Below, one piece after another: positions 52,883 through 64,000 of a DNA stretch of 64,000 nt. Position 1 is the first letter of the stretch, and each line of letters begins with the position of its first letter. Source of the DNA: Varroa destructor (taxonomy: Eukaryota; Arthropoda; Arachnida; Mesostigmata; Varroidae); contig NW_019211454.1 of NCBI RefSeq assembly GCF_002443255.2, positions 6,221,440 to 6,285,439 on the forward strand, given 5' to 3'. Made by a program: the position numbers and the translations under genes. The notes beneath the pieces were generated by a model, which was not told where the DNA came from, searched no databases, and saw only the letters and a program-made list of their open reading frames with translations.

Positions 52883-54343
52883 CCCTTATACTTCTCTACA
52901 ATGGAACCTGATCAGGACCATTGGATGTAAGATAACCAGAACAGCCTGCACTTGTCAGTGTTCAACTGACAAATACGATTAACAAGAATAAAGTAGCAAC
53001 ATCAGCGCAGTTTCTAGAGGAGAAGCTCAAAACGACGGTGAAACGAAGGCTGATTATATTGATACGATGAGAAAAAATGGGTGAGTCAAAATCTCCGCGT
53101 GCAGAGAACATCCACCGTTACCCCTTACCCCTAAACTCTATTCAATTGTCTTTGTTGGCCAACATAGGACAGGCAGTCGAGGGCATCTTCATAGGCTTAC
53201 GGTACCCTTTTGGGACAAGCGTTGACCCTTCATTTGCTTCCATCAGCTCACCTTTACCCTAGACCAGTTCTTCGACTCAGTTTAATGTTCTATAGGTCTA
53301 TCAGAGGTACAGCTGATCGAACCAGAGATCCTACATTATAGTGAAATCGCTACTTCCTCTTACTTTTAGAGGACTTCTCGACGAGCTGATGGGAGCTGCG
53401 TAGTTTGGGGTACTACTGCTTTGACCAGTCAGGACACCGTAACAGAAGATACTTGTCCGGGCATCTAGCGATCGGCGCCACCCATCGCGTAACTGTAATT
53501 TCCTCTCTTTTTTCTCTCTCCCCTTGTTTCATACCATATTTTTTATTCATCTTCAAATATCTTTTCTGACGAGCATTCTTCACTTGTCCCATTCGTCGTC
53601 GTTCGTTGGCAGACTATGGTTTCCTTTATTCCATCCGCGAGCGGTGCATGAGGCGAAGGTGCGTGACCCGTTTGTTTTTTTGGCACGCTATCCAATTCCT
53701 TGAATAGAACTCGTAGTTGGACATTGGCAGTGATAAATCATATGGCGAGAGAGCTAGGCAGGAAGTAACGAAGTCTCTAAAGATGCTTAGCGGTCGCCAC
53801 CTATGGGGTCTCGGAAACAGATGCAGACACTCTGTACTATGTTAAATGCCTTAAACAGACGTAACAACTATGTGAGCTTGGGCAACAGGACAGCATTGCT
53901 ACAGATAGTTTAATCGAAATCTTTGAACAAGTTCATTTGACAGGGATCGCAGTCATCCTTCCGATTCGAATACTCGGCTTGTAGCAACAGTGGGAATTAA
54001 GGTAGAGGCAACTCCTTGCACCAAAGGTCGTAACCAACGAAGCGTTTAAACGACGGCCTGCAGACAATGGCAACCTTATGGGGAACTGGGATTTAAGTCG
54101 ACTACAATTCAATGATTCAGTAGCCACCGTTAAGCTATTCACATCTTGGCTATTCGTTAATTAATGACATAAAATAATTCATATTGATTGAAAGACTAGG
54201 TTACGCTGTGTCAGCCCGAACGTAAGACTAGGCCAGCCTGATCGGACATGTAATAATGGCTATTGGACATGCAACTAGATCATATCAGTAACAGCAGCGG
54301 CGATACCGGCTATAAGTCGAACCAGAAAATACTTACATCAAAG

Positions 54344-54361
54344 AAAAAAAAAAAAAAAAAA
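54344..54361. repeat. Poly-A tract
   Basis: 18 consecutive A on the plus strand. No flanking target-site duplication or retroelement body was recognised. Confidence 0.85.
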
Positions 54362-57300
54362 CAGGAATCTTCTCGATTCAGCGTTGACAAGCAAGCAAGA
54401 GAGTGAATCTAGTGGCGGAACGAGCTCAGCAAGCTTCCTATAGGACTTTTTTTTTCATTGAACGCGTATACTTGTTCGCGCTATTGCTAAAACTTTGTTG
54501 TTCGATGTCGCGCTATCCGTGTTCAGTTAGCGGGTGCCCTGGTACGTCAACTTCAGGCTCGGGTTGGTTGCGTTCAGGAGTCTGAACACGTCGCAAACGG
54601 TTGTTTTTTAAAATTGGATTGAGGCGCTCAACTTTAAAATCGGATTTCTAATAAAAACACTAACGCAAAGAAAAGGTTGAGTGAAGAACTGCGCGACGTA
54701 ACATCAGCGGTCGGTTCATGGCATCGTCGGAAGAGCGCTGGGCTCGGCTAGCCGTGCTACCGGTCGAATGACTTTCAACCCCTCTGGATGCCTTCGACTG
54801 GCCTATTACCTACTCAATGCTTGTCCACACGAACAAGAACGAAACGCGAAGATCAGAAAATTCGATCGAGACTTTTCCAATACAGAAATTGAGAGTAGAA
54901 GCTGTTGACGAATGACAGGATCCTACAAAATCAAGCAACGCTCGAAAGACACACACGCCGTGTACGATCATAATATCTGGAAGTTTATTTTCTGTTTACG
55001 CTTGAGAATGATCTACGTTATGATAGGGACGTATTCCCCACAATCGGATAGAATTGAGGCGCACCATTGTAGGGGCTCTAAGCCTAACGTCTATTTCGCA
55101 GATAATAACGTAAAATGAATATCTGAGTAGATAGGATGAATATTTCATTTCTATCACTAGTTTTACTTTCATCCTTTACAATACACCTGCTAATAGGCTA
55201 TGTGTTCTGATAATGCTAATAGGCTAACACTTGTTCCTTTATTGTTACGCCCTCTATACATTGCTGCAGCAATTTCTGATCTAAGAAAAGAACATCGTAC
55301 ATCGGATAATCTTGCGTTCGATTTATGAAAAAATAACTTGTTTATAGCAGGGACGTTATGCTTTAATTCCACGCTTTTGCGCTTAAGTTTCGTCCTCTTC
55401 GAACAATAAATTCCCTTCTACTTTAGGTTAAACCATCCAGCAGTCCGTCTGGTTCACATCAGACTAGATCTAATACACTTTGATATCACTATAACAGTTC
55501 TCTTCTTAACGTCTTATGCAAAACACACGTGTTTATTGTTTTCTACTTTTTTTTTTTTGTTTCTGCCGCTTTCTGAGTTCGTATCTTCAGTGTCCCTGAA
55601 TTTTACAAAAACCTGTCACGCTGTCGGATCGACGCGATAATAACTACAGTGGGTTTTACAATTAAATCATATTTGATCATAGCGTTAGACTGCTAGAGCT
55701 TGCCTAAATACTGCTTATAGTCAATCTCAGCCTTAGAAGATCATTATCGCAAACGAATTAAATGTAGGCTTTGGAGGATGCTACCCAGAAAACTAGCTTT
55801 AAAAGCATATGTATTTCCCTCAGCCAGCATCGATGCTGTTCAATTACTTATTTAAACAACACCAGGAGGAAACCTATCGTTATAAACGGCACCTGTGCCA
55901 AATTATCTAGCAACTATACTCAAATCGTCACAGCACTTCTATATATATACTATGATTGTAGAGGTGAACGATGTTATTAAACCATGTACTTCTCTGCTTG
56001 CCGAAAAGCAAATAATAGTACATCGGAAGACTTCAAAAAATCTGAGGATACGAATCATAGCTAGAAGTCTGTCTAGGCTCATGTCTATGTTATTTCTTAA
56101 GTATTACTTCAAAACGTAATCATGCCCAACCATGATGCAACACCATGTAAAATTTCACAACTGACAACAGTCCGAATAAGTTCTAACCGAATCTAATGTA
56201 TTGCAGGCCCTAAGCTAATGACAGTGTCCGGTTTACAAAAATGGGTCTCAGTGAGTCTCTTCTGTTTCCGGGCTGCTAACTTAACGAGCGAACACGTTAT
56301 TGGGGGACGCATTGTCGTGCCTCCAAGGCGCCCCAACGTATCGTGCACATCTTAATTGACCCTTCTATAGCGCATCTTTCATGATGGTATATTTCCTGCG
56401 GTTGTTATGTGGACACAGCCATATGCTTTTTGCTGCCGCTGCATATATGACCGCGATAAAGTGTACCCCCCACACCATCGTTTAAGTTCCTGTTACACTG
56501 TTATGCCATATTGTATAGAGAGGGCGTGACATGGTGGCGACGAACTTCCATAGTAAACAGCCACTGGTACCGCTGCCATGCAGAACCATGCGGCACTGTA
56601 CAGCGTCAACGCGGACACCACACTGTCCATTGTAGCAGAAGGGAAACTGTTAACTGGGCCTACGTGTCGCGATGTCGACGTGTTTTTGATCTGCATTTAT
56701 TTCTCTCCCTCTCTCTTTTTCTCTTTGTCTTTACCATATGACGCACTATCGATAGGTTAAATAGGTAGTAATAACAAGCAAAGCGCTAAGCTGTGGGAGT
56801 TATGTTTGCCACATTCAATATCCGCGCAGACCCCAAAATAACGGTACGTTGAGCGGTTTGATACAGATGCTGGTTCAAGGCAGGCATTGAGGCAGCGAAC
56901 CTAACAAACATAGCAGACAAAGGGAGAAGCCCTACAAACGACGTGCATCCTATGTCCTTATGGATACTCAAAATAGACCGGTCCGCTAAGACAACATCAT
57001 AGCAGGCAGCGTAGGGCGTCTTGCTGCCCGCGTGACCCTGCCAATCCTTGCAATTGGTCTGTTACGGTGTTCCGTTATTGGCTTAAGGCCTTTCGGTGGC
57101 CAATGTCATCTGGCTTCTTCCACAGAGATCGCGGTACCTTTTCTCTTATAGATTTTCCCTACGGAAGCCGTTCCGAAAGAGACGCAGGCTGACCCCGTTC
57201 AGCAGGGTGAGATGAAGGACCAACAATCGGTCAGGGTTATGTTATTCATGCTTGATGGGCTTCACTCACGCAGGACCCTCTACTTTACACTTTGGGAATC

Positions 57301-57897
57301 AGCGTGGCAAAAACACTAGAGGTATGTATAGAATGTTTAGCATAGGCCTATACACTAAATGCTGGACGCTTTACTATGGGCCCAGCTTGTTCCTAACCTT
57401 GTCCGCCTCCTGACGAAGTCTTCAGTTTCTCCTAAAGCCGACGCCGACCGTCTGGTCCCCTTTAATCCTGTGTTTCGTCTAAACTCTACACCCAAGCACC
57501 ATCAATGCCCCTCTAAAGCCGATATCTAAGCCAATCTCCCTTGTGGAACTAGCGTTACATCGTCATAACACCGTGACATTGGGGCGAAACAAGCTCCATC
57601 CCTTTCTAACTCGCCTCGGTGTTCTTACCACCCCCACCTATAGGCGTTCTTAAAGCGTTGAACAAAGCCGGTTCTAGTTGGTATCAGATACGATGCGTGC
57701 TTCATTGGCATAATGGTGCGGGACATGATATTAGCCCCTTTGTGCGTTTTCATCTCGACCCATTGCTTGCTTACGTGCATTAGGCAGAGTCAACGATAAG
57801 ATGAGGTCCACAGTATCATAATACACTACGGGCATACATGTAGAGAGCGTATGGATCAAGTCACATCATAGCTATTGTACGTATAATAGCAACAATA

Positions 57898-57911
57898 GTG
57901 TGTGTGTGTGT
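57898..57911. repeat. GT microsatellite
   Basis: Short uninterrupted GT run. Confidence 0.85.
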
Positions 57912-60900
57912 ATATGACTGTCCAAAACACCGCGCAGAAGGGTACCGCTCATCTCTGAGCGTCGCTTGCCATGACCAGTTCTCCCTTACAAAATGTCGCC
58001 GCATTCCTGGATACCAGAGGATGTTGTCTGGGTGGATGACAGATTTACTGCCTAGATATGGGTACAGCCATACGGGAGCATAGCATAGATTATCTTTCGA
58101 TATGTCGCCAGTGGTCAAGAACTAACCTATATTTTACTGAAGAGATATTTTGATCGTAGATGGTAATTCGAATGTGCAATTTTTCTTTCCACCAATTAAC
58201 TATCCTAATAGCGGTGCTTAAGGGTTCGATTATTTAGAGCTCGCGGGCGCGGGTAAGTGTATGATGGTGCAGACGACCTATTTTTATCGTGACTAGAACC
58301 TACTTACGTTTTAATGAAATATTCCGATTCGTCCTGAATTTTGTTCAGTTTTGCTGCTTTGCTTTTTATATCAACCAGCTCCCAGTACTTTGAAGCTAAT
58401 ACAAATAGAATCATCATGTGCATATGTGCATACATTAGTGAAATGGTATGTTGGAGTGGGCTATATGCCTCACCTCGAGACACTTATCTGGTGCCGCATT
58501 CGTTGTACATCGATTTGTTTGCTCGACAGACGGGAGACTAACAATGACAAGCGAGCTCGCTGGCTTACTTAGTAATTCATATACAAATGAACAAAAGTCT
58601 CTAATTAATCACAAAGATTCTATACCGCATGATATATGGCTTCGTGTAGCTAGTGTACTTGGTCTAACTTGTATGCTGGGATGATGACCAGGTTCTCGAG
58701 CAAGTCAAATCAATAAACTAATAAATTAACAGGTAAAGTTTGATCAGTCAAACAGTATTTATTAGGAACACAGTACCGAAAAGCAGTTCGTGATGATGCA
58801 TGAAGCAAGAGCAAAAGCGATTGTACCGTGCACTGCATTTTCTACGAATCTTTTTTTAAGCAGCCATAAGAAAAATGCTCAATTTCATGCTTGAAAAAAT
58901 CACTCTGTCATCATGGATAAGGTAGCAAATTTCAAGCTTTCATTTCTTCACCAAGGTTCGATCACAAACAACATTACCGTGCCATTTGTTTCGTATTTCT
59001 CTATACTGCCTAAATCAGCGAAGTTCTTTTTACGCGGAATTTCGATCGTTGAAACTATCACAGCCATTTACAAGTATTCCCGCCAACACCAATCACATGA
59101 CAGCAACTGAAAAGCTGAAGTTCCGCGGTAGCACAAGAGGGATCCAGTCCAACGTGCAATGTCTTTTCGGTCCTTCACCGAAACGTTTACGTTCCACGCA
59201 GACGCCATTGGCTGCAGCTCCACCCGCAGCGCTATCACCTGTCGCTTCTTCAATGTCCTCATCGGCGCTTAACAGAAACGAAGAGTCGGACGTATCTCAC
59301 ACGGCCGCACAACTAGTGGGAAGACTAGCAGGACATGCAATCAATATTAGATTAGTCGTGCCAGTCTTGTCGATTTGCTTGCTATCCTCTCTTTCCCTCT
59401 GCAAGGACCAGTCGAACGGCGAGGAAAGGCCGTCTCACACCTTCATACCTTCGTTCAACCCTCCAACTCTGCGCCGGTAGAAACGATTATCATTTTCCAT
59501 TGTCGTTGTTTACTTCGTACGTTGTTGCTGATGGGATGCTGTTCGTTGCAGCGTGTCAAGTACCGGCTCAAACGTTGCTAGCCAGTGGGTATGAATGGGA
59601 CAGGCACATGTGTCGCCGATACTGCCTGTTTTAAGCGAGCTATTGATGCTGTGGCATAAGGGGAGGTAATGGGGAAAATACCAGCATAGTTCCGATCGGG
59701 CACACTGTACCCCTTGTTCTTCCGCTATAAACTGCTTTCATTCAGTTGTAACAACAAATCCTTTCAGATAACAGCTAGCGAGCCCGATCCGAACAAATTC
59801 CGCGGCAGCTCGTTTATACCCTGCAAAACTCCGCCACCCTTCAATGCTAGCAGTAATAGTGCCTGTGTACGCTCTGTGTGCGTACCCTTCCCTGCCATGG
59901 TGTGAAAACACGTTGATCTGGACCTGTTGTTTGGGTACGTATTGGCCCCTATGAGAACGGAAAGTTAGGCGCGCGGTGATGATAATGACAGCGAACTGAT
60001 GAACGCATTGCGGCCTGACGAGTACGTTACGTATTTGTGATTTGTGCGAGGCAAATCGGCGAACGCGAAGCACACCACAACATAGCTCGCGATCTATGTG
60101 GCTCTGAAGTCACTTGCAGCGCTGTTTGGTATAGCTATCAATCATATTCGTGTCGGCTCCTCACTCCGTTCCATTCGTCATTTCTAACACATGCCTTTAG
60201 GTCGAAACTTCTCTATGCTGGGTGACCGTACGCACTAACGGATAGCGGTATAAGTACATGTAGCTATAGGCTCACACAACATGATGGGAAGACAGAGTCA
60301 GGCGGGGAATAATAATTCATCGAAACATTCGTTTAAGTTGATAATGTGTTGGCGCGCTGATATCGAATATGAGGCGATGTTTTCACAAAACGGAAACACG
60401 AAAAGCCTGTACTAAAAAATAGGCTGCCATTGAATTATATATATATCTCTGATCTCCGCAGTGATAATACAAGCTAATTAAATACGCTACAGCTTTAGTA
60501 GGTCGTAGTAAGAAGTAGCTTAAGGTCGATTAGGTTTGTATTATCATTTGGATTGAACAAGTGAGATATCCACTAGTCTGTCTAATGAATCTTCAGTGTC
60601 TAATCAGCAGAGCCTGTCGACTGCATTTTAAACACAATTAATAGAGCAATCAAAGTAATAACTCTTACTAAAAACAAATTGTTGTTGTTTATATGAGCTT
60701 GAACTAATGAAGTTTGGTATTCAGGTGCTCTCGTCTGAAGTAAACTATAGTTTTAGTTCGTCCATTATCATTTAGCTCATTACTAAATAAACCCGTATTG
60801 TGGTAGCAAAAGATGGCTATCGAACGTTCCATCGACTATACAGGACACAGTTGGAGATAGACATAATCTATTGGTGGGCGATCTCGTGGCCTACATGTAT

Positions 60901-61145
60901 GCGGGGAACTGCACACCGAAAAATCATGCTGGAATCGAAGGACTTCATCTATCGCGCGATCTATATGGGATTGTTATACCTAAAATTTCACATGATATAT
61001 GTTATATTTGATCGAAGAACGAAGTTTGGAGAAGAACAATGAAAACTTATGTCATTAGTATGTGCCGTTTAAACCAATGTGTTACTCCGCATATGTTTTT
61101 AGGATCTATACATTAGCAGCGTTCGAGTAAAGAGAAGCATAAAGA

Positions 61146-61164
61146 AAAAAAAAAAAAAAAAAAA
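61146..61164. repeat. Poly-A tract
   Basis: 19 consecutive A on the plus strand. Confidence 0.85.
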
Positions 61165-63710
61165 GCTTAATCAGACATGATCTGTAACCGATTCTGGTGA
61201 CATTAGAATAAATATGCGAAGTACATTCACAAGCGCCGTGACATTATTTGCATAGATTGAAGAGCAAATGGTAACTATCGACAATAATTAACGAAAATTA
61301 CTGGGTTGAATGTATGAATGGCCCACATGTACCAGAAGGGCATGATCCTGTACGTCATTTGCGCCCGTGGTTACCTAATGGGAAGTGCTATATTATGTTA
61401 TGATATGCTATATATTATAATATTCGATATCATACAGCACGTTTGCACGGCGCCTACAATAATGCTGTGCTTAAATTGTTCAATGTACAGAGGTAGTTTC
61501 TATGAAAGTCTGTGCAGTCGTGGGAGTGTGTGTGGTAATGTCTATAGTTTATCCGGCACAGGTTTTCTCTTGAACAAACCGTCCCACTAACTTTGCATTT
61601 GATCGCATTTGGTTTACTTCAACCTCTCTGTTTGCCTACTCGGTTTTGATACTCTGAATACAGACAATTGATTACGAAAACACTTCATCCAAAGTATAAA
61701 GAGAATTATTATTATTATTAGGTAAATTTCCGATAACATACCGTAATCAAAAGTAGTCGTTTGTTTTAGAACCGAAGCAGCCTAAAGGTACTTTTAAACA
61801 GGAGGCCTAAAAGTAGGAAAAAAATCAGTATCATATGAGCAAATGGGTATAAAATTATACAAACGTTCAAAAGGACAACCATGTATACAACCTAACAAAT
61901 AGGCGGCCAAATATGGATAGATACGTCAATCCCGGTACATCAATAATTACTAATTTTTAACAAATTACGTCAGAAACGAATTAAATGGTTTATTGTAGTG
62001 GCATCCGACTGTACGACAAATGGCCACTTCGACGTGGAAAGCTGGTTTTAAACTTTGGCATCACGAAAATAGTCACCCGTTGCAACGTATAGTTTAAGAA
62101 ACATCTAATATGGATCAAGCACCTCAATTGACTGCTTGGTACGCTTATCACGAAACGTCCAGTTTACTAAATCAGTATCAATCTATACACGCTGCTCATC
62201 CAAGATAACGATAAATTTTCTGAGTAATGCTTTTTATGTGATTTGATTAACGGCGAACGCAGTAATTGGCAATTGGTCATACCATCTTCGAGTCTAAGAG
62301 TGAGATTCGCAAAAACGAAATCGTCCGACTGACTTCTAGTCAACGAAATGGGGTAAATTTGCAAGCTATGCACTTCAAACTGCTGTCTATCACACGAATG
62401 ATTTCTTAAGTGAGCAGTGGTATACGGTAAACGAATAGGGAGCCTGGAAACAATCGCTTGCTCAGTCAAAAATTCTGCTCCCCTTCTCCTTTTGCGAGCG
62501 ACGAAATATTGATTTTCTCCCCGTAGTAAAGCCCGCGTAAGGTGATATACTCCGCATTGACTGCGAGGAATCAATGTTCTTCGTTGCAGGTTTCTCTTTC
62601 ACCTCCGGCCTAACTTAACCCTTTGGGGCTTTTTGTGGAGCGATGCACTCTGAGAGCTGTGATTTAGGGTTCCTGCGCAATTGACTTGGGTTTCTTGTGG
62701 GGAACAGGGCAAGACCAGGGCTGAGCCGGAAGTTTGAAAATAACATGACCCATGAACGTTAGTCGTCATGAATTGTTGTGGAGTCGGCACGTACGGATTT
62801 GGAGCGGGTGGTATTGAAAAATGACGTCTCACCTACTTCATTAGTAGATGCATACGGCGATATAAGTTTCACATGTCCGCCAGGCTAGGGCACAGTGGTT
62901 ATGATCTATAGTCTGCCCACAATCAAAATAGATGGACAAGTGGCAACAAACGTGCCAATTTTATATATTACTAGTACACTTTAGGACGAAGTCACTACAT
63001 CTGGTTCTTACTCTGTTATTATTATTCTTGTTGTATAGCTACGTGTGTCAGACACTTCCCAGCCCCAGATCTCTCCCAATAGGTACCTTCTTCTCAAAAC
63101 GTTCACCGATTTCCGATCATCATTCACCGTCTTCCTAGCAAATCCTTCATTCGATGCACACGGTCTTTTGCTCAAGCACCTTTTAGCAAAAGCTCAGCTT
63201 TGCAAACTGATTGTTAGTTCCTGTGAGCTCTTCGTGGCACTTTACCGCTGGAACAGTCCAGCAGCCCACAATTGTTGCAGTTTATTAGGGACCTTTTGTG
63301 GAATCTTTTGGCAGGTTAATCTCCCTTCGTAGGAACAAGACAGGCGTCGCGAAAGGTCACCCGATTTGCGCGATCCGATGTCCGCCGTCGTTTCTTTGAA
63401 GGGCCTTCTTACTGGATAACCTATCTACTCTATCACCTTTGCCTTCATGTGTCGGGGAAATCCCTGTTAGCTGGCTTATGTCTTTCGACCGTGGTTTATC
63501 TTTCTGACCCCACGGCCCGGCTGTTTGTCAAGATAACTATCAAATACCTAATCCAGCTCCTCTACCTACCTTAGTTACCAAACTGTCCACCAGACCTTCA
63601 AAAGGTTTGTCCCTGATTCAACTACTGGCTTATTTGGAGACCACAGCGGTCTGTGTTACTTATCGGGTACTGCTACAACCGAGAGCTATATCTCCTTAAA
63701 AAGGTAAACC

Positions 63711-63745
<35 letters not shown>
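63711..63745. repeat. TA microsatellite
   Basis: TA dinucleotides with one AA interruption. Confidence 0.9.
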
Positions 63746-64000
63746 CAAAAAGTACACTATACGATTTACAACGGCCCTCAGAGTACAATCGAATTAGCGC
63801 GTCAGTAACAGAAAAACCTTTTTTCCGTCAACGTGTAATTTTGCAACCCTCTTTGTAATTACTACTGCAGGATTTCTGTTAGTGTTGTTACGTAGCAATA
63901 ACACTCCTACAGAACAAATGCAATTCTCAGTATGACGACCATCGTAGGATGCAACAGGGGCCCGCGCAGGAGTGCCAACAGAACTCCGTTTATACTTCGC

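Larger units (their letters stand above)
49921..57000. other. Non-genic DNA, no recognised gene
   Basis: Short ORFs only. Two overlapping minus-strand ORFs at 51270-51858 could be remains of a mobile element, but no catalytic motif is visible. It also holds a TA microsatellite (52862-52882) and an A run (54344-54361). Confidence 0.6.
57001..64000. other. Non-genic DNA, no recognised gene
   Basis: A GC-richer block at about 57.0-57.7 kb and short ORFs elsewhere (for example 58986-59480 plus, 62167-62574 and 62599-62832 minus) show no domain I recognise. It holds a TG repeat at 57898-57911, an A run at 61146-61164, an ATT repeat near 61706-61721 and a TA repeat at 63711-63745. Confidence 0.6.

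Noticed and set aside
59054..59075. TATCACAGCCATTT on the plus strand matches the first 14 bases of the miR-2/miR-13 family.
   Set aside because: There is no complementary arm upstream or downstream to form a precursor hairpin, so it is probably chance.

Overview
The window is eukaryotic nuclear DNA. Its left 38 kb is dominated by one large multi-exon gene on the minus strand, a Down syndrome cell adhesion molecule (Dscam). Short exons of 71-523 bp carry canonical splice sites (mostly GTAAG- or GTGAG-type donors) and are separated by introns of 0.18-5.9 kb. The protein is closest in sequence and domain order to arthropod Dscam, for example RQDVHATTYRC in Ig1, GDVVSHVNIS in Ig5 and PARIASF in Ig10. 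The compact AT-rich introns and single-copy exons suit an arthropod, perhaps a mite or other chelicerate, but the taxon is an inference.

Reading the gene 5' to 3' (descending coordinates), 24 full coding exons plus an 18-bp piece of a 25th run from 37605 to base 1. Every junction joins in frame with no internal stop: 20 are phase 1, three are phase 0 and one is phase 2. The exons encode Ig1-Ig9, Fn1-Fn4, Ig10, Fn5-Fn6, one transmembrane helix and the first part of the cytoplasmic tail, which is the canonical Dscam layout. Several exons lack an in-frame ATG and were found by reading splice sites and frames: 19683-19802, 15591-15722, 12912-12982, 10319-10468, 7682-7835 and 4563-4664. The 3' end of the gene lies beyond base 1. 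The exon carrying the start codon and signal peptide is not proven; the best candidate is at 39725-39817.

The exons matching Drosophila Dscam1 exons 4 (Ig2 first half), 6 (Ig3 second half) and 9 (whole Ig7) keep the Drosophila-type boundaries, but I see one copy of each. This looks like a non-hypervariable Dscam.

From about 38 to 64 kb I recognise no conserved protein gene and no tRNA or rRNA gene. The region holds microsatellites, homopolymer tracts, short overlapping ORFs and some marked inverted repeats. The strongest is a 55-nt near-perfect hairpin at 49745-49799. It is either upstream intergenic DNA or a long 5' intron of Dscam. No operon, CRISPR or prokaryotic feature is present.
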